From: Sphingomonas endophytica
Lineage (GTDB): Bacteria > Pseudomonadota > Alphaproteobacteria > Sphingomonadales > Sphingomonadaceae
DNA length: 64,000 nt
Direction of reading: 5' to 3'
NCBI RefSeq assembly: GCF_014199415.1
Contig: NZ_JACIJN010000011.1
Coordinates: 78,825-142,824 of the forward strand
This document shows positions 36,551-43,816 of this stretch, piece after piece. The stretch's first letter is position 1, and each line of letters opens with the position of its first letter. A program made the position numbers and the translations under genes. Under the pieces are notes generated by a model. It did not search any database, was not told the DNA's origin, and saw nothing but the letters and a program-made list of their open reading frames with translations.

Positions 36551-36684
36551 GTCGTTCCCGCCATCCCCCCGTCATTCCCGCCATCCCACCGTCATTCCCG
36601 CGAAGGCGGGAATCCAGAACCTCTGACGTCTCGACTCTTGCGACGACCTGCGCGTCTGGATCCCCGCTTCCGCGGGGATGACGG
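36551..36684. repeat. Palindromic repeat, family C, preceded by a 20-base tandem repeat
   Basis: Two 20-base units beginning GTCGTTCCCGCCATCC and GTCATTCCCGCCATCC (36551-36590) are followed by a full palindrome whose ends are GTCATTCCCGCGAAGGCGGG and CCCGCTTCCGCGGGGATGAC. It lies between the DUF4230 gene and nadA. The tandem units look like repeated copies of the palindrome's left end. Confidence 0.85.
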
Positions 36685-36776
36685 CAATTGTTTGTGTTGA
36701 GCCTGTCGGTCCATCCCCCCTTTCCCCTCCATCGTTCCGCTTGATTGCGCTTCCCGCACAGGCCATCTGCTGCGTC

Positions 36777-37775
36777 ATGGAACAGCCGACGAACCTGACG
36801 GGCCTCGACCTGCGCGCCGAGATCGACCGCCTCCGCAAGGAGCGCAACGCCGTGATCCTCGCGCATTATTATCAAAAGCCCGAGATCCAGGACCTCGCGG
36901 ATTTCGTCGGCGACAGCCTCGACCTCAGCCGCAAGGCGCAGGCGACCGACGCCGACGTCATCGCCTTCTGCGGCGTGCGCTTCATGGCCGAGACCGCCAA
37001 GATCCTCTCGCCGCACAAGACGGTGATCCTCCCCGACATGGACGCCGGGTGCAGTCTGGAAGACAGCTGCCCGCCCGACCAGTTCGCCGCGTTCCGCGCG
37101 CAGCATCCCGGTGCGATCGCGCTCACCTACATCAATTGCTCGGCGGCGGTGAAGGCGCTCAGCGACGTGATCGTCACCTCGTCCTCGGCCGAGACGATCC
37201 TCGCCAAGATCCCGCCCGAGCAGAAGATCATCTTCGGCCCCGACCGCAATCTCGGCGGCTATCTCGCGCGCAAGACCGGGCGCGACCTGATCCTGTGGCC
37301 GGGTGTGTGCATCGTCCACGAGGCGTTCAGCGAAACCGAGTTGCTCAAGCTGCGCGCGCAGCACCCCAATGCGCCGATCGTCGCGCATCCGGAATGCCCG
37401 GCGGTGATCCTCGACCATGCCGATTACGTCGGCTCGACGCGCGGCATCCTCGAATATGCGATGGCGATGCCGGGCGACACGCTGATCGTCGCCACCGAGC
37501 CGCACATCATCCACCAGATGGAAAAGGCATTGCCGGGCAAGACGTTCATCGGCGCGCCGGGCGCGGACGGGAACTGCAATTGCAACATCTGCCCGTATAT
37601 GGCGCTCAACACGATCGAGAAGCTCTATGTCGCGCTGCGTGACCTGACCCCGCGGATCGAGATGGATGAGGGGCTGCGCGTCCGCGCCAAGAAGAGCCTC
37701 GATGCGATGCTGGAAATGGCAAGCACGACGGTGGGGCAGGGCGATCTCGGCCCCGCAAAGGTGACCGGCGACTGA
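36777..37775 (+). CDS. nadA: Quinolinate synthase A
   Basis: NadA condenses iminoaspartate with dihydroxyacetone phosphate to quinolinate for NAD synthesis. From the ATG at 36777 (MEQPTNLTGLDLRAEI) the protein has 332 residues, the short cysteine pattern NadA type. Likely [4Fe-4S] ligands are C121 (INCSAAVK), C207 (HPECPA) and C272 (NICPYM). AHYYQKPEIQDLADFVGDSL near the N terminus is the family signature. Neither nadB nor nadC is nearby. Confidence 0.96.
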   Translation: MEQPTNLTGLDLRAEIDRLRKERNAVILAHYYQKPEIQDLADFVGDSLDLSRKAQATDADVIAFCGVRFMAETAKILSPHKTVILPDMDAGCSLEDSCPPDQFAAFRAQHPGAIALTYINCSAAVKALSDVIVTSSSAETILAKIPPEQKIIFGPDRNLGGYLARKTGRDLILWPGVCIVHEAFSETELLKLRAQHPNAPIVAHPECPAVILDHADYVGSTRGILEYAMAMPGDTLIVATEPHIIHQMEKALPGKTFIGAPGADGNCNCNICPYMALNTIEKLYVALRDLTPRIEMDEGLRVRAKKSLDAMLEMASTTVGQGDLGPAKVTGD

Positions 37776-37782
37776 CCAGCGC

Positions 37783-37914
37783 GTCGCCCCTGCGAAGGCA
37801 GGGGCCCATGTCTGTCTCGTGCCGCGCGACGCCGACACGAGAACCGGCGCTATTGTGTCGACCCGCCCACCCGGACGACACAGCCATCGGCCCCTGCCTC
37901 CGCAGGGGCGACGG
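37783..37914. repeat. Palindromic repeat, family E
   Basis: GTCGCCCCTGCGAAGGCAGG on the left and CCTGCCTCCGCAGGGGCGAC on the right, with a 70-base centre. A half copy lies at 58665-58698, sharing GGGCCCATGTCTGTC in complement. Confidence 0.88.
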
Positions 37915-37945
37915 CGTGAGGGCTAAGGTCCCCCGCCCCAAACTC

Positions 37946-37983
37946 CGTCATCCCGTGCTTGACCCGGGATCCCGCTTCTTCCC
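37946..37983. repeat. Half copy of palindromic repeat, family B
   Basis: CGTCATCCCGTGCTTGACCC then GGGATCCCGCTTCTTC; only the left arm remains. Confidence 0.8.
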
Positions 37984-38178
37984 CTCGCAACCGCGACGAA
38001 CCGCGCACCTGGTCGCAAACATCGACGAGGCTTTCCGAACCCCGGCAGCCAAGATTGACGCACCTTATCAGTGCGTTTCGAACTGCACCCCCGTGCCTGC
38101 GCCGCCGTTCTGCGCCACCATCGCCAACATCCGTGCCCCGCTTCCTATCCCCGACGCGCCCCGCTACGTTGGTCACCG

Positions 38179-40263
38179 ATGAAACGTCTGATCCCGCTCG
38201 CGCTCGCCCCGGTCGTCCTCGCTGCTGCCCCCGCCGCCGACCCGTACCGCTGGCTGGAGGACATCGAGGGCACCCGCGCGCTCCAGCAGGTCAAGGCGTG
38301 GAACGCCGAAACCGAAGCGCAGCTCACCAAAAGCCCGCGTTACGAACAGGATCGCGCCCGCGCCAAGGCGATCCTCGACGACGAGGCACAGATCGCCGAC
38401 GCCGATGCAGTGCTCGGCGACCGGGTGACAAACCTCTGGCGCGACGCGAAAAATCCACGCGGCTTGTGGCGCGTCGCGATGCTCGCCGACTATCAGGCCG
38501 GTCGCCCGCAATGGCGGACGCTGATCGACGTCGACGCGCTCGGCAAGGCGGAGGGCAAGAGCTGGGTCTGGCACGGCGCGAGCTGCCTGGAACCCGATTA
38601 CGCCCGCTGCCTCGTCCGGCTCAGCCCCGGCGGCACCGACGCGCAGGTGGTCCGCGAGTTCGACCTGACCACCGGCCGCTTCGTCGACGACGGCTTCGTC
38701 CTGCCCGAGGCGAAGAGTGACGTGGCCTGGGTGAACCGCGACACCCTGCTGGTCGCGACCGATTGGGGCGCAGGTGCGCTGACCACCTCCGGCTATCCGC
38801 GCATCGCGAAATTGTGGAAGCGCGGCACGCCGTTAGCGGCAGCGACCACCGTCCACGAGTCACCCGCCAGCGCGGTGCAGGTCGGCGCGGCGGCGTTCGT
38901 CGACGCCACCCGCCGCTGGCCGATGGTCAGCGTCGGCCACACCTTCTTCGAGCGTGAGCTGCTGGTGCAGGCCGCCGATGGTCGGTTCGTCCCGCTCGGG
39001 CTCCCGAAGGGCGCGGATGTCACCGACGTGATCGGCGGACGCGTGATCGCCAGGCTCAACAAACCAGCTGACAATTTCCCGGCCGGCGCACTCGTCGCCT
39101 GGTCGCTCACCGATATCGTCGCCGGCCGTCACCCAAAAGGCGAGCTGGTGATGGCGCCGGGCGCGACGCAGGCGATCGAGGAAGTCTCGGCCAGCGACAA
39201 CGTCTTATGGGTCAAGTTGCTCGACGACGTGTCCGGCCGTTTGCTCGCGCTGCGCCGCCAGACGGACGGGCGCTGGACGCCGACCCCGGTTGCGCTGCCC
39301 GGCAACAGCACGCTGCATCTCGGCGCGACCACCGGCAAGAGCGACGCGGCGTTCGTCACGGTGGAGGGGATGCTCACGCCGCCGACGCTCTATGCGGTGC
39401 GCGTCGGCGCGGCGCCGCGCGCGGTGCAGGCGCTTCCGGCACGCTTCGACGCTACGAAATATCAGGTGGTGCAACGCTTTGCGACGTCGCGCGACGGCAC
39501 GCGTGTGCCCTATTTCCTCGTCACGAAGAAGGGGGCGACCGCTCCCGCGCCGGCGCTGATCCACGCCTATGGCGGGTTCCGCAGCGCGCAGACCCCGACC
39601 TATCTCACCGAACAGCCGTATCGCGCCGGGCCGCTGGCGCTGTTCTGGGTCGAGCAGGGCGGCGCCTATGTGCTCGCCAACCTGCGCGGTGGCGGCGAAT
39701 ACGGCCCGCGCTGGCATCAGGCGGGGCTGCGCGAGAAGCGCCAGAACGTGTTCGACGACCTTCACGCGGTCGGCGACGATTTGGTCCGCACCGGCGTGTC
39801 GACTAAAGGAAAGATCGGGATTTCAGGACGTTCCAACGGCGGCCTGCTGGTCGGGGTGGCGATGCAGCAGCGGCCGGACCTTTATGGCGCGGTGATTGCG
39901 GGGTCGCCGCTGGAGGATATGCAGCGTTACTCGCATCTGTCCGCGGGGGCGTCGTGGATCGACGAATATGGCGATCCCGACAAGCCCGCCGACTGGGCGT
40001 TCATCCGACGCTATTCACCCTATCAGAACGTCAAGGCAGGTGTCCGCTATCCGCCTGTGTTCTTTTATCTTTCGACCAAGGATGACCGGGTGCATCCGGG
40101 GCATGCGCGCAAGCTGGCGGCGTTGCTCAAGCAGTACGGCAACACCGTCTACTTCCACGAATATCTGGAGGGCGGGCATTCGGTCGGGGCCGATCACGCC
40201 GCGGACGCGCGCCGCGCGGCGCTGCTGGATGCGTTCCTGGGACGCGAACTGATGCGAAAATAG
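38179..40263 (+). CDS. Prolyl oligopeptidase family serine peptidase
   Basis: The ATG at 38179 starts a signal peptide (MKRLIPLALAPVVLAAAPAA), so the 694-residue enzyme is periplasmic or secreted. The N-terminal DPYRWLEDIEGTRALQQVKA is the classic entry into the S9A beta-propeller. The catalytic domain has the nucleophile S552 in GISGRSNGGLL, Asp at 635 or 636 in STKDDRVHPGHA, and H667 in LEGGHSVGAD. It should cleave proline-containing oligopeptides. The gene stands alone and its end is one base from the convergent CDF gene. Confidence 0.95.
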   Translation: MKRLIPLALAPVVLAAAPAADPYRWLEDIEGTRALQQVKAWNAETEAQLTKSPRYEQDRARAKAILDDEAQIADADAVLGDRVTNLWRDAKNPRGLWRVAMLADYQAGRPQWRTLIDVDALGKAEGKSWVWHGASCLEPDYARCLVRLSPGGTDAQVVREFDLTTGRFVDDGFVLPEAKSDVAWVNRDTLLVATDWGAGALTTSGYPRIAKLWKRGTPLAAATTVHESPASAVQVGAAAFVDATRRWPMVSVGHTFFERELLVQAADGRFVPLGLPKGADVTDVIGGRVIARLNKPADNFPAGALVAWSLTDIVAGRHPKGELVMAPGATQAIEEVSASDNVLWVKLLDDVSGRLLALRRQTDGRWTPTPVALPGNSTLHLGATTGKSDAAFVTVEGMLTPPTLYAVRVGAAPRAVQALPARFDATKYQVVQRFATSRDGTRVPYFLVTKKGATAPAPALIHAYGGFRSAQTPTYLTEQPYRAGPLALFWVEQGGAYVLANLRGGGEYGPRWHQAGLREKRQNVFDDLHAVGDDLVRTGVSTKGKIGISGRSNGGLLVGVAMQQRPDLYGAVIAGSPLEDMQRYSHLSAGASWIDEYGDPDKPADWAFIRRYSPYQNVKAGVRYPPVFFYLSTKDDRVHPGHARKLAALLKQYGNTVYFHEYLEGGHSVGADHAADARRAALLDAFLGRELMRK

Positions 40264-40264
40264 C

Positions 40265-41233
40265 CTAGACGGTGCGCTCATCGGCGAGCGTGCAGGCGGT
40301 GCCGGTCTCGATCTGTACCGTCGTATGGCCGATCCCGAAGCGTTCGTGCAGCATCGCCTGCACGTCTTCGAGGAACACGTCGCCCGGATGCCCGGCCGGG
40401 ATGTGCAGATGCGCGGTCAGGCTCGGTTCGGTGGTCGACATCGGCCAGATGTGGAGATCGTGGATCGCCTCGACGCCGGGCAGTGCGGCGAGCGCGTCCT
40501 TGACGCGGTCGTAGTCGATCCCGCGCGGCACCGCCGCAAGCGACATCTCGACCGTCTCGCGCAGCAGCCCCCAGGTCTGCCAGAAGATCACCACCGCGAT
40601 GACGAGGCTGACGAGCGGGTCGATCCACGCCGCCCCGGTCAGCCAGATCGCCACCCCCGCGGCGACCACGCCGGCCGAGACCAGCGCGTCGGCGAGCATG
40701 TGGAGATAGGCGCCGCGCACGTTGACGTCGCCCTTGCGCCCGCGCGCGAACAGCCAGGCGGTGATCGCATTGACGACGATTCCGAGCGCGGCGACGGCCG
40801 AGACGGTCAGCCCCGGCACGGCGGGGGCCGACCCGAAGCGCTGCACCGCCTCCAGCGCGATCGCACCGATCGCGACCAGCAGCAGCAGCGCGTTGGCCAG
40901 CGCGGCGAGGATCGTCGAGCCCTTCAGCCCGTAGGTGAAGCGCTTCGACGGGGCCGTCCGCGCCAGCGCCGCACCGCCCCATGCCACCGCCAGTCCGAGC
41001 ACGTCGGACAGATTGTGCCCCGCATCGGCGAGCAGCGCGACCGATTGGTACAGGAACCCGGCGACGCCCTCGGCAACGACATAGCCGAGGTTGAGCGCGA
41101 TCCCGATCGCGAACACATGATCCCAGCGCTCGGGCGGGGTGGCATGTGCATGAGAATGGCCGTGATCGTGACCGTGCTCATGATCGTGACCGTGATCGTG
41201 GTGGTGATGGTGCCCGTGACCCATGCGCGGCAT
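40265..41233 (-). CDS. Cation diffusion facilitator metal exporter (CzcD/ZitB type)
   Basis: The 322-residue protein starts with a very His/Asp-rich cytoplasmic tail (residues 6-30, GHGHHHHHDHGHDHEHG and onward) that probably binds zinc. Six membrane helices follow, with the HNLSD metal site in DAGHNLSDVLGLAVAW and a second HxxxD-type pair in YLHMLADALVSAG. The C-terminal cytoplasmic domain (IHDLHIWPMSTTEPSLTAHL) is typical. It likely exports Zn, Co or Cd in exchange for protons. An in-frame ATG at 41224 is an alternative start. Confidence 0.94.
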   Translation of the reverse strand: MPRMGHGHHHHHDHGHDHEHGHDHGHSHAHATPPERWDHVFAIGIALNLGYVVAEGVAGFLYQSVALLADAGHNLSDVLGLAVAWGGAALARTAPSKRFTYGLKGSTILAALANALLLLVAIGAIALEAVQRFGSAPAVPGLTVSAVAALGIVVNAITAWLFARGRKGDVNVRGAYLHMLADALVSAGVVAAGVAIWLTGAAWIDPLVSLVIAVVIFWQTWGLLRETVEMSLAAVPRGIDYDRVKDALAALPGVEAIHDLHIWPMSTTEPSLTAHLHIPAGHPGDVFLEDVQAMLHERFGIGHTTVQIETGTACTLADERTV

Positions 41234-41317
41234 CTACCATCAGGCCGGGGCGGGTGACAGTCGGTTAGCGTAAGTTGGTTGCGAAGGCTCGAGCGACCCC
41301 GCACCACCATTTACTAT

Positions 41318-41424
41318 CGTCACCCCGGCGACGGCCGGGGCCCAGCTGCGAGACCCACGTGATGTCCGTTGCGCTTCGGCAGAAAGGCCTTCCCAACTGG
41401 GCCCCGGCCTTCGCCGGGGTGACG
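41318..41424. repeat. Palindromic repeat, family D
   Basis: CGTCACCCCGGCGACGGCCG on the left and CGGCCTTCGCCGGGGTGACG on the right, with GGGGCCCAG and CTGGGCCCC inside. This is the better preserved of two copies. Confidence 0.9.
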
Positions 41425-41456
41425 GATTTGGTTGGGTACACCTGTTAGCCCTCATC

Positions 41457-41485
41457 GTCATTGCTTCGCTCCGCTCGCAATGACG
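41457..41485. repeat. Short copy of palindromic repeat, family A
   Basis: CGTCATTGCTTCGCTCCGCT followed by CGCAATGACG. The ends are intact but the central 45 bases are deleted, leaving a minimal hairpin. Confidence 0.8.
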
Positions 41486-41534
41486 GAACAAGCTGACGTC
41501 GTGCGTGAAGGAGGATGAGCCCAAGCGACGCGCG

Positions 41535-42206
41535 TCAGCGCCGCGTGCCGAACCAGATGACGTGGGTCGCACCCTTGCCGTTTTCGCGCGCGCGGACCTT
41601 GACCTCGTCGACCGCGAAGCCGCTGTCGGCGAAGCGGCGCGCGAAGCGCGGGTCGGGCGCGGCCGACCACACCGCCAGCACGCCGCCGGCCCGCAAGGCG
41701 CTACGCGCCGCGGCCAGCCCGCGCGGGCCGTAGAGGCCATCGTTGGCGGGGCGGGTCAGCCCGTCGGGGCCGTTGTCGACGTCGAGCAGAATCGCGTCAT
41801 AGCGGCCGCTGCCTCCCGCGATCGCCTTGCCGACATCGCCCATTTCAAGCGTGACGCGCGGATCGTCGAGGCAGCCGTCGGTGAGCGCCGCCATCGGCCC
41901 GCGCGCCCATTCGATGATGCCGGGCACCAGTTCGGCGACGGTGACCTGCGCCGCCGCACCCAGCCGGCCGAGCACCGCGCGGAGCGTGAAGCCCATGCCA
42001 TAGCCGCCGATCAGCAGGTGCGGCGCGGGACGATCGGCCAACCGGTCGCAGGTCATCGTGCCGAGCGCGACTTCCGAGCCGCTCATCCGCGTGCTCATCA
42101 GCTCGTTGCGCTCGAGCACGATCATGAAGTCGGCACCGCGACGGAACAGCCGCAAGGGCGGCCCCTCCGGCACCTCCGCAACCCCGAGCAATTCGGGGCG
42201 GATCAC
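41535..42206 (-). CDS. Spermidine-synthase-like SAM-binding protein
   Basis: The 223-residue protein has the Rossmann glycine motif GGYGMGF (67-73), VTVAELVPGIIEWARG as motif II, and LLDVDNGPDG with AARSALRAGGVLAVWS. These match the spermidine synthase-like group that lacks the polyamine-specific N-terminal domain, so it is better called a class I SAM-dependent enzyme of unknown substrate. Its ATG overlaps the stop of the DUF6481 gene (ATGA). Confidence 0.85.
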   Translation of the reverse strand: MIRPELLGVAEVPEGPPLRLFRRGADFMIVLERNELMSTRMSGSEVALGTMTCDRLADRPAPHLLIGGYGMGFTLRAVLGRLGAAAQVTVAELVPGIIEWARGPMAALTDGCLDDPRVTLEMGDVGKAIAGGSGRYDAILLDVDNGPDGLTRPANDGLYGPRGLAAARSALRAGGVLAVWSAAPDPRFARRFADSGFAVDEVKVRARENGKGATHVIWFGTRR

Positions 42207-42565
42207 TTCTTCTGGCGGGCCTTACGCGCGGCGTAGCGGGCGTCGCGCGCCGCCTTCATCTCGGCTGCGGTCGGCATGACCGGTGGGCGCTTGGCGGCAG
42301 CGGCCGCCTCGGCAGCGGCGGCTTCCTCGGCAGCAGCCTGTGCGCGCGCCTCTTCCTTGGCGGCCTTTTCGGCGGCGATCGCCGCCTTGCGCTGCTCGCG
42401 CTTCTCGGCCTCCGCGGCTTCCTTGGCCTCGCGCGCGGCGAGGCGGGCGGCGACCTCTGCAGGATCGGGGGCGGCCTTGTTCTTCAACGCCTCGAGCGCG
42501 CGTGCCTTGGCGTCGCGGGCGGCGGCGGCGCGTTGGTTGAAGTCAGGGGCCTTGTAACCTGCCAT
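42203..42565 (-). CDS. DUF6481 family charged helical protein
   Basis: From ATG 42565 (after GGAGAA) the 120-residue protein starts MAGYKAPDFNQRAAAARDAK and is almost wholly Ala/Glu/Lys/Arg, predicting one long helix or coiled coil, ending in a basic RYAARKARQKK. This pattern and start fit DUF6481, which is common in sphingomonads and has no known function. The basic end could bind nucleic acid. It is the first gene of a pair with the spermidine-synthase-like gene. Confidence 0.78.
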   Translation of the reverse strand: MAGYKAPDFNQRAAAARDAKARALEALKNKAAPDPAEVAARLAAREAKEAAEAEKREQRKAAIAAEKAAKEEARAQAAAEEAAAAEAAAAAKRPPVMPTAAEMKAARDARYAARKARQKK

Positions 42566-42617
42566 GCTGCGAAATTCTCCTTGGGGAACGACAACGCCGA
42601 AACCGGCGAAAAGCACA

Positions 42618-42643
42618 ACGGCCCCGCATCGCTGCGGAGCCGT
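42618..42643 (-). terminator. Rho-independent terminator after the glycerophosphodiesterase gene
   Basis: ACGGCCCCGCA, loop, TGCGGAGCCGT forms a strong stem. Read on the minus strand it is followed by TTGTGCTTTT. It separates the phosphoester genes upstream from the DUF6481 gene downstream. Confidence 0.8.
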
Positions 42644-42719
42644 CGGGAAAGCCGATGAAGCGAAAGGCTACACCAGCCGCATCCGAATATACGAGCCGGA
42701 CGGCGTAAGCGCAACCGCT

Positions 42720-43814
42720 TTATTCGGCGTCGTCCACCGCCAGTCGCCCGAGCGCCGGATCGTCGGTGAAGAACGAGTCGATGCCGAGCGTGATGTAACG
42801 GCGCATCTCGGCCACCGAGCCGGCGTCGTGGCGGGCGTCCGGCCCGGCGTTGCTGCGGAAGTCGGCGGCGAGGAAGCGGTTTTCGGGACGGAAGGTCCAC
42901 GGGCAGACCTCCAGCCCGACGGCGTGCGCGTCGGCGACCAGCGTCGTCGGCGCGCCGAGCCGGCCGTCGGCGGCGAGCGGGATCAGCATCCGCGTGTTCG
43001 GCGCGACGATGTCGGCATAACGCGCGATCTCGCGCAGCCCGGCGGGCGACACCATCGCGCGGTAATCGAGCGCGCCACCGGCCTTGGCGACGTCGGCGGG
43101 CTTCTGCGCCGGATCGCCGATCAGCTGAACGAGCCGGAGGTTGCCGCCCTTCGGCAGCTTGCCTCGGACGTAGCGCAGGTTGGCGACCTCGAACGACTGC
43201 AATTGCACCGGTGCGCGGCGGGTATAGGCGTGTGCGGCGAGCACCGCGAGAAAACGGTCCTCGACCGGCAGGCCGATCCCGGTGAAGTAGGTCGAGTGCT
43301 TCAGCTCGGGCACCAGCCCGATCGTCCGCGCGCGCGCCGCCGCCTCGGCCGCGGCGAAGTCGATGACCTCGTCGAGCGTGACGATCTGGAACTGGCCGTC
43401 ATAGCTGCGGCTTTCGGGCCGGACCGTGCCGAGCCGTTCCTTCGCGCGCAGCGTCTTCAGCTCGGCGAGCGTGAAATCCTCGGTGAACCAGCCGGTCTGC
43501 GTCTCGCCGTCGATCGTCCTGGTCGTGCGGCGCGACGCGAACTCCGGGTGGTCGGCGACATCGGTCGTCTCGGCGATGTTGTTCTCGTGCCGCGCGACCA
43601 GCACGCCGTCCTTCGTCGGGACCAGATCGGGCTCGATGAAATCCGCGCCGTCCGCGATCGCCTTGGCATAGGCGCCGAGCGTGTGTTCGGGGCGCAATGC
43701 CGACGCGCCGCGGTGCGCGAACACCAGCGGCTTCTTGGCGGGCGACGCCGCGCCGGCGGTGGAGGCCACCCCCAGCGCGATCGCGGAGCCGATGGCGGCG
43801 CGGCGGGTCATCAC
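42720..43814 (-). CDS. Periplasmic glycerophosphodiester phosphodiesterase
   Basis: The enzyme hydrolyses glycerophosphodiesters from phospholipid turnover to glycerol 3-phosphate and alcohols. The 364-residue protein has a signal peptide with a twin-arginine-like start (MMTRRAAIGSAIALGV). The GDPD catalytic residues are visible: H34-R35 in FAHRGASALRPEHT, E43, E61 and D63 in FIEPDLV, and H76. It starts two bases after the TonB receptor stop, so the two are surely one transcript, and a terminator follows. Confidence 0.94.
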   Translation of the reverse strand: MMTRRAAIGSAIALGVASTAGAASPAKKPLVFAHRGASALRPEHTLGAYAKAIADGADFIEPDLVPTKDGVLVARHENNIAETTDVADHPEFASRRTTRTIDGETQTGWFTEDFTLAELKTLRAKERLGTVRPESRSYDGQFQIVTLDEVIDFAAAEAAARARTIGLVPELKHSTYFTGIGLPVEDRFLAVLAAHAYTRRAPVQLQSFEVANLRYVRGKLPKGGNLRLVQLIGDPAQKPADVAKAGGALDYRAMVSPAGLREIARYADIVAPNTRMLIPLAADGRLGAPTTLVADAHAVGLEVCPWTFRPENRFLAADFRSNAGPDARHDAGSVAEMRRYITLGIDSFFTDDPALGRLAVDDAE

Positions 43815-43816
43815 GC

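Larger units (their letters stand above)
37776..38178. other. Gene-free stretch between nadA and the peptidase gene
   Basis: The 403 bases hold a family E palindrome (37783-37914) and a half copy of family B (37946-37983). Near 38058, CGCACCTTATCAGTGCG is a short imperfect dyad and TTGACG precedes it, so a promoter with an operator for the peptidase is possible. No coding frame or RNA gene is supported. Confidence 0.6.
41234..41534. other. Gene-free stretch upstream of the CDF gene with two repeats
   Basis: This 301-base interval contains a full family D palindrome (41318-41424) and a short family A copy (41457-41485). I see no coding frame and no clear promoter box. Confidence 0.75.

Noticed and set aside
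36572..36847. 91-codon minus-strand frame before nadA
   Set aside because: It is the translation of the family C palindrome running into the nadA start; not a gene.
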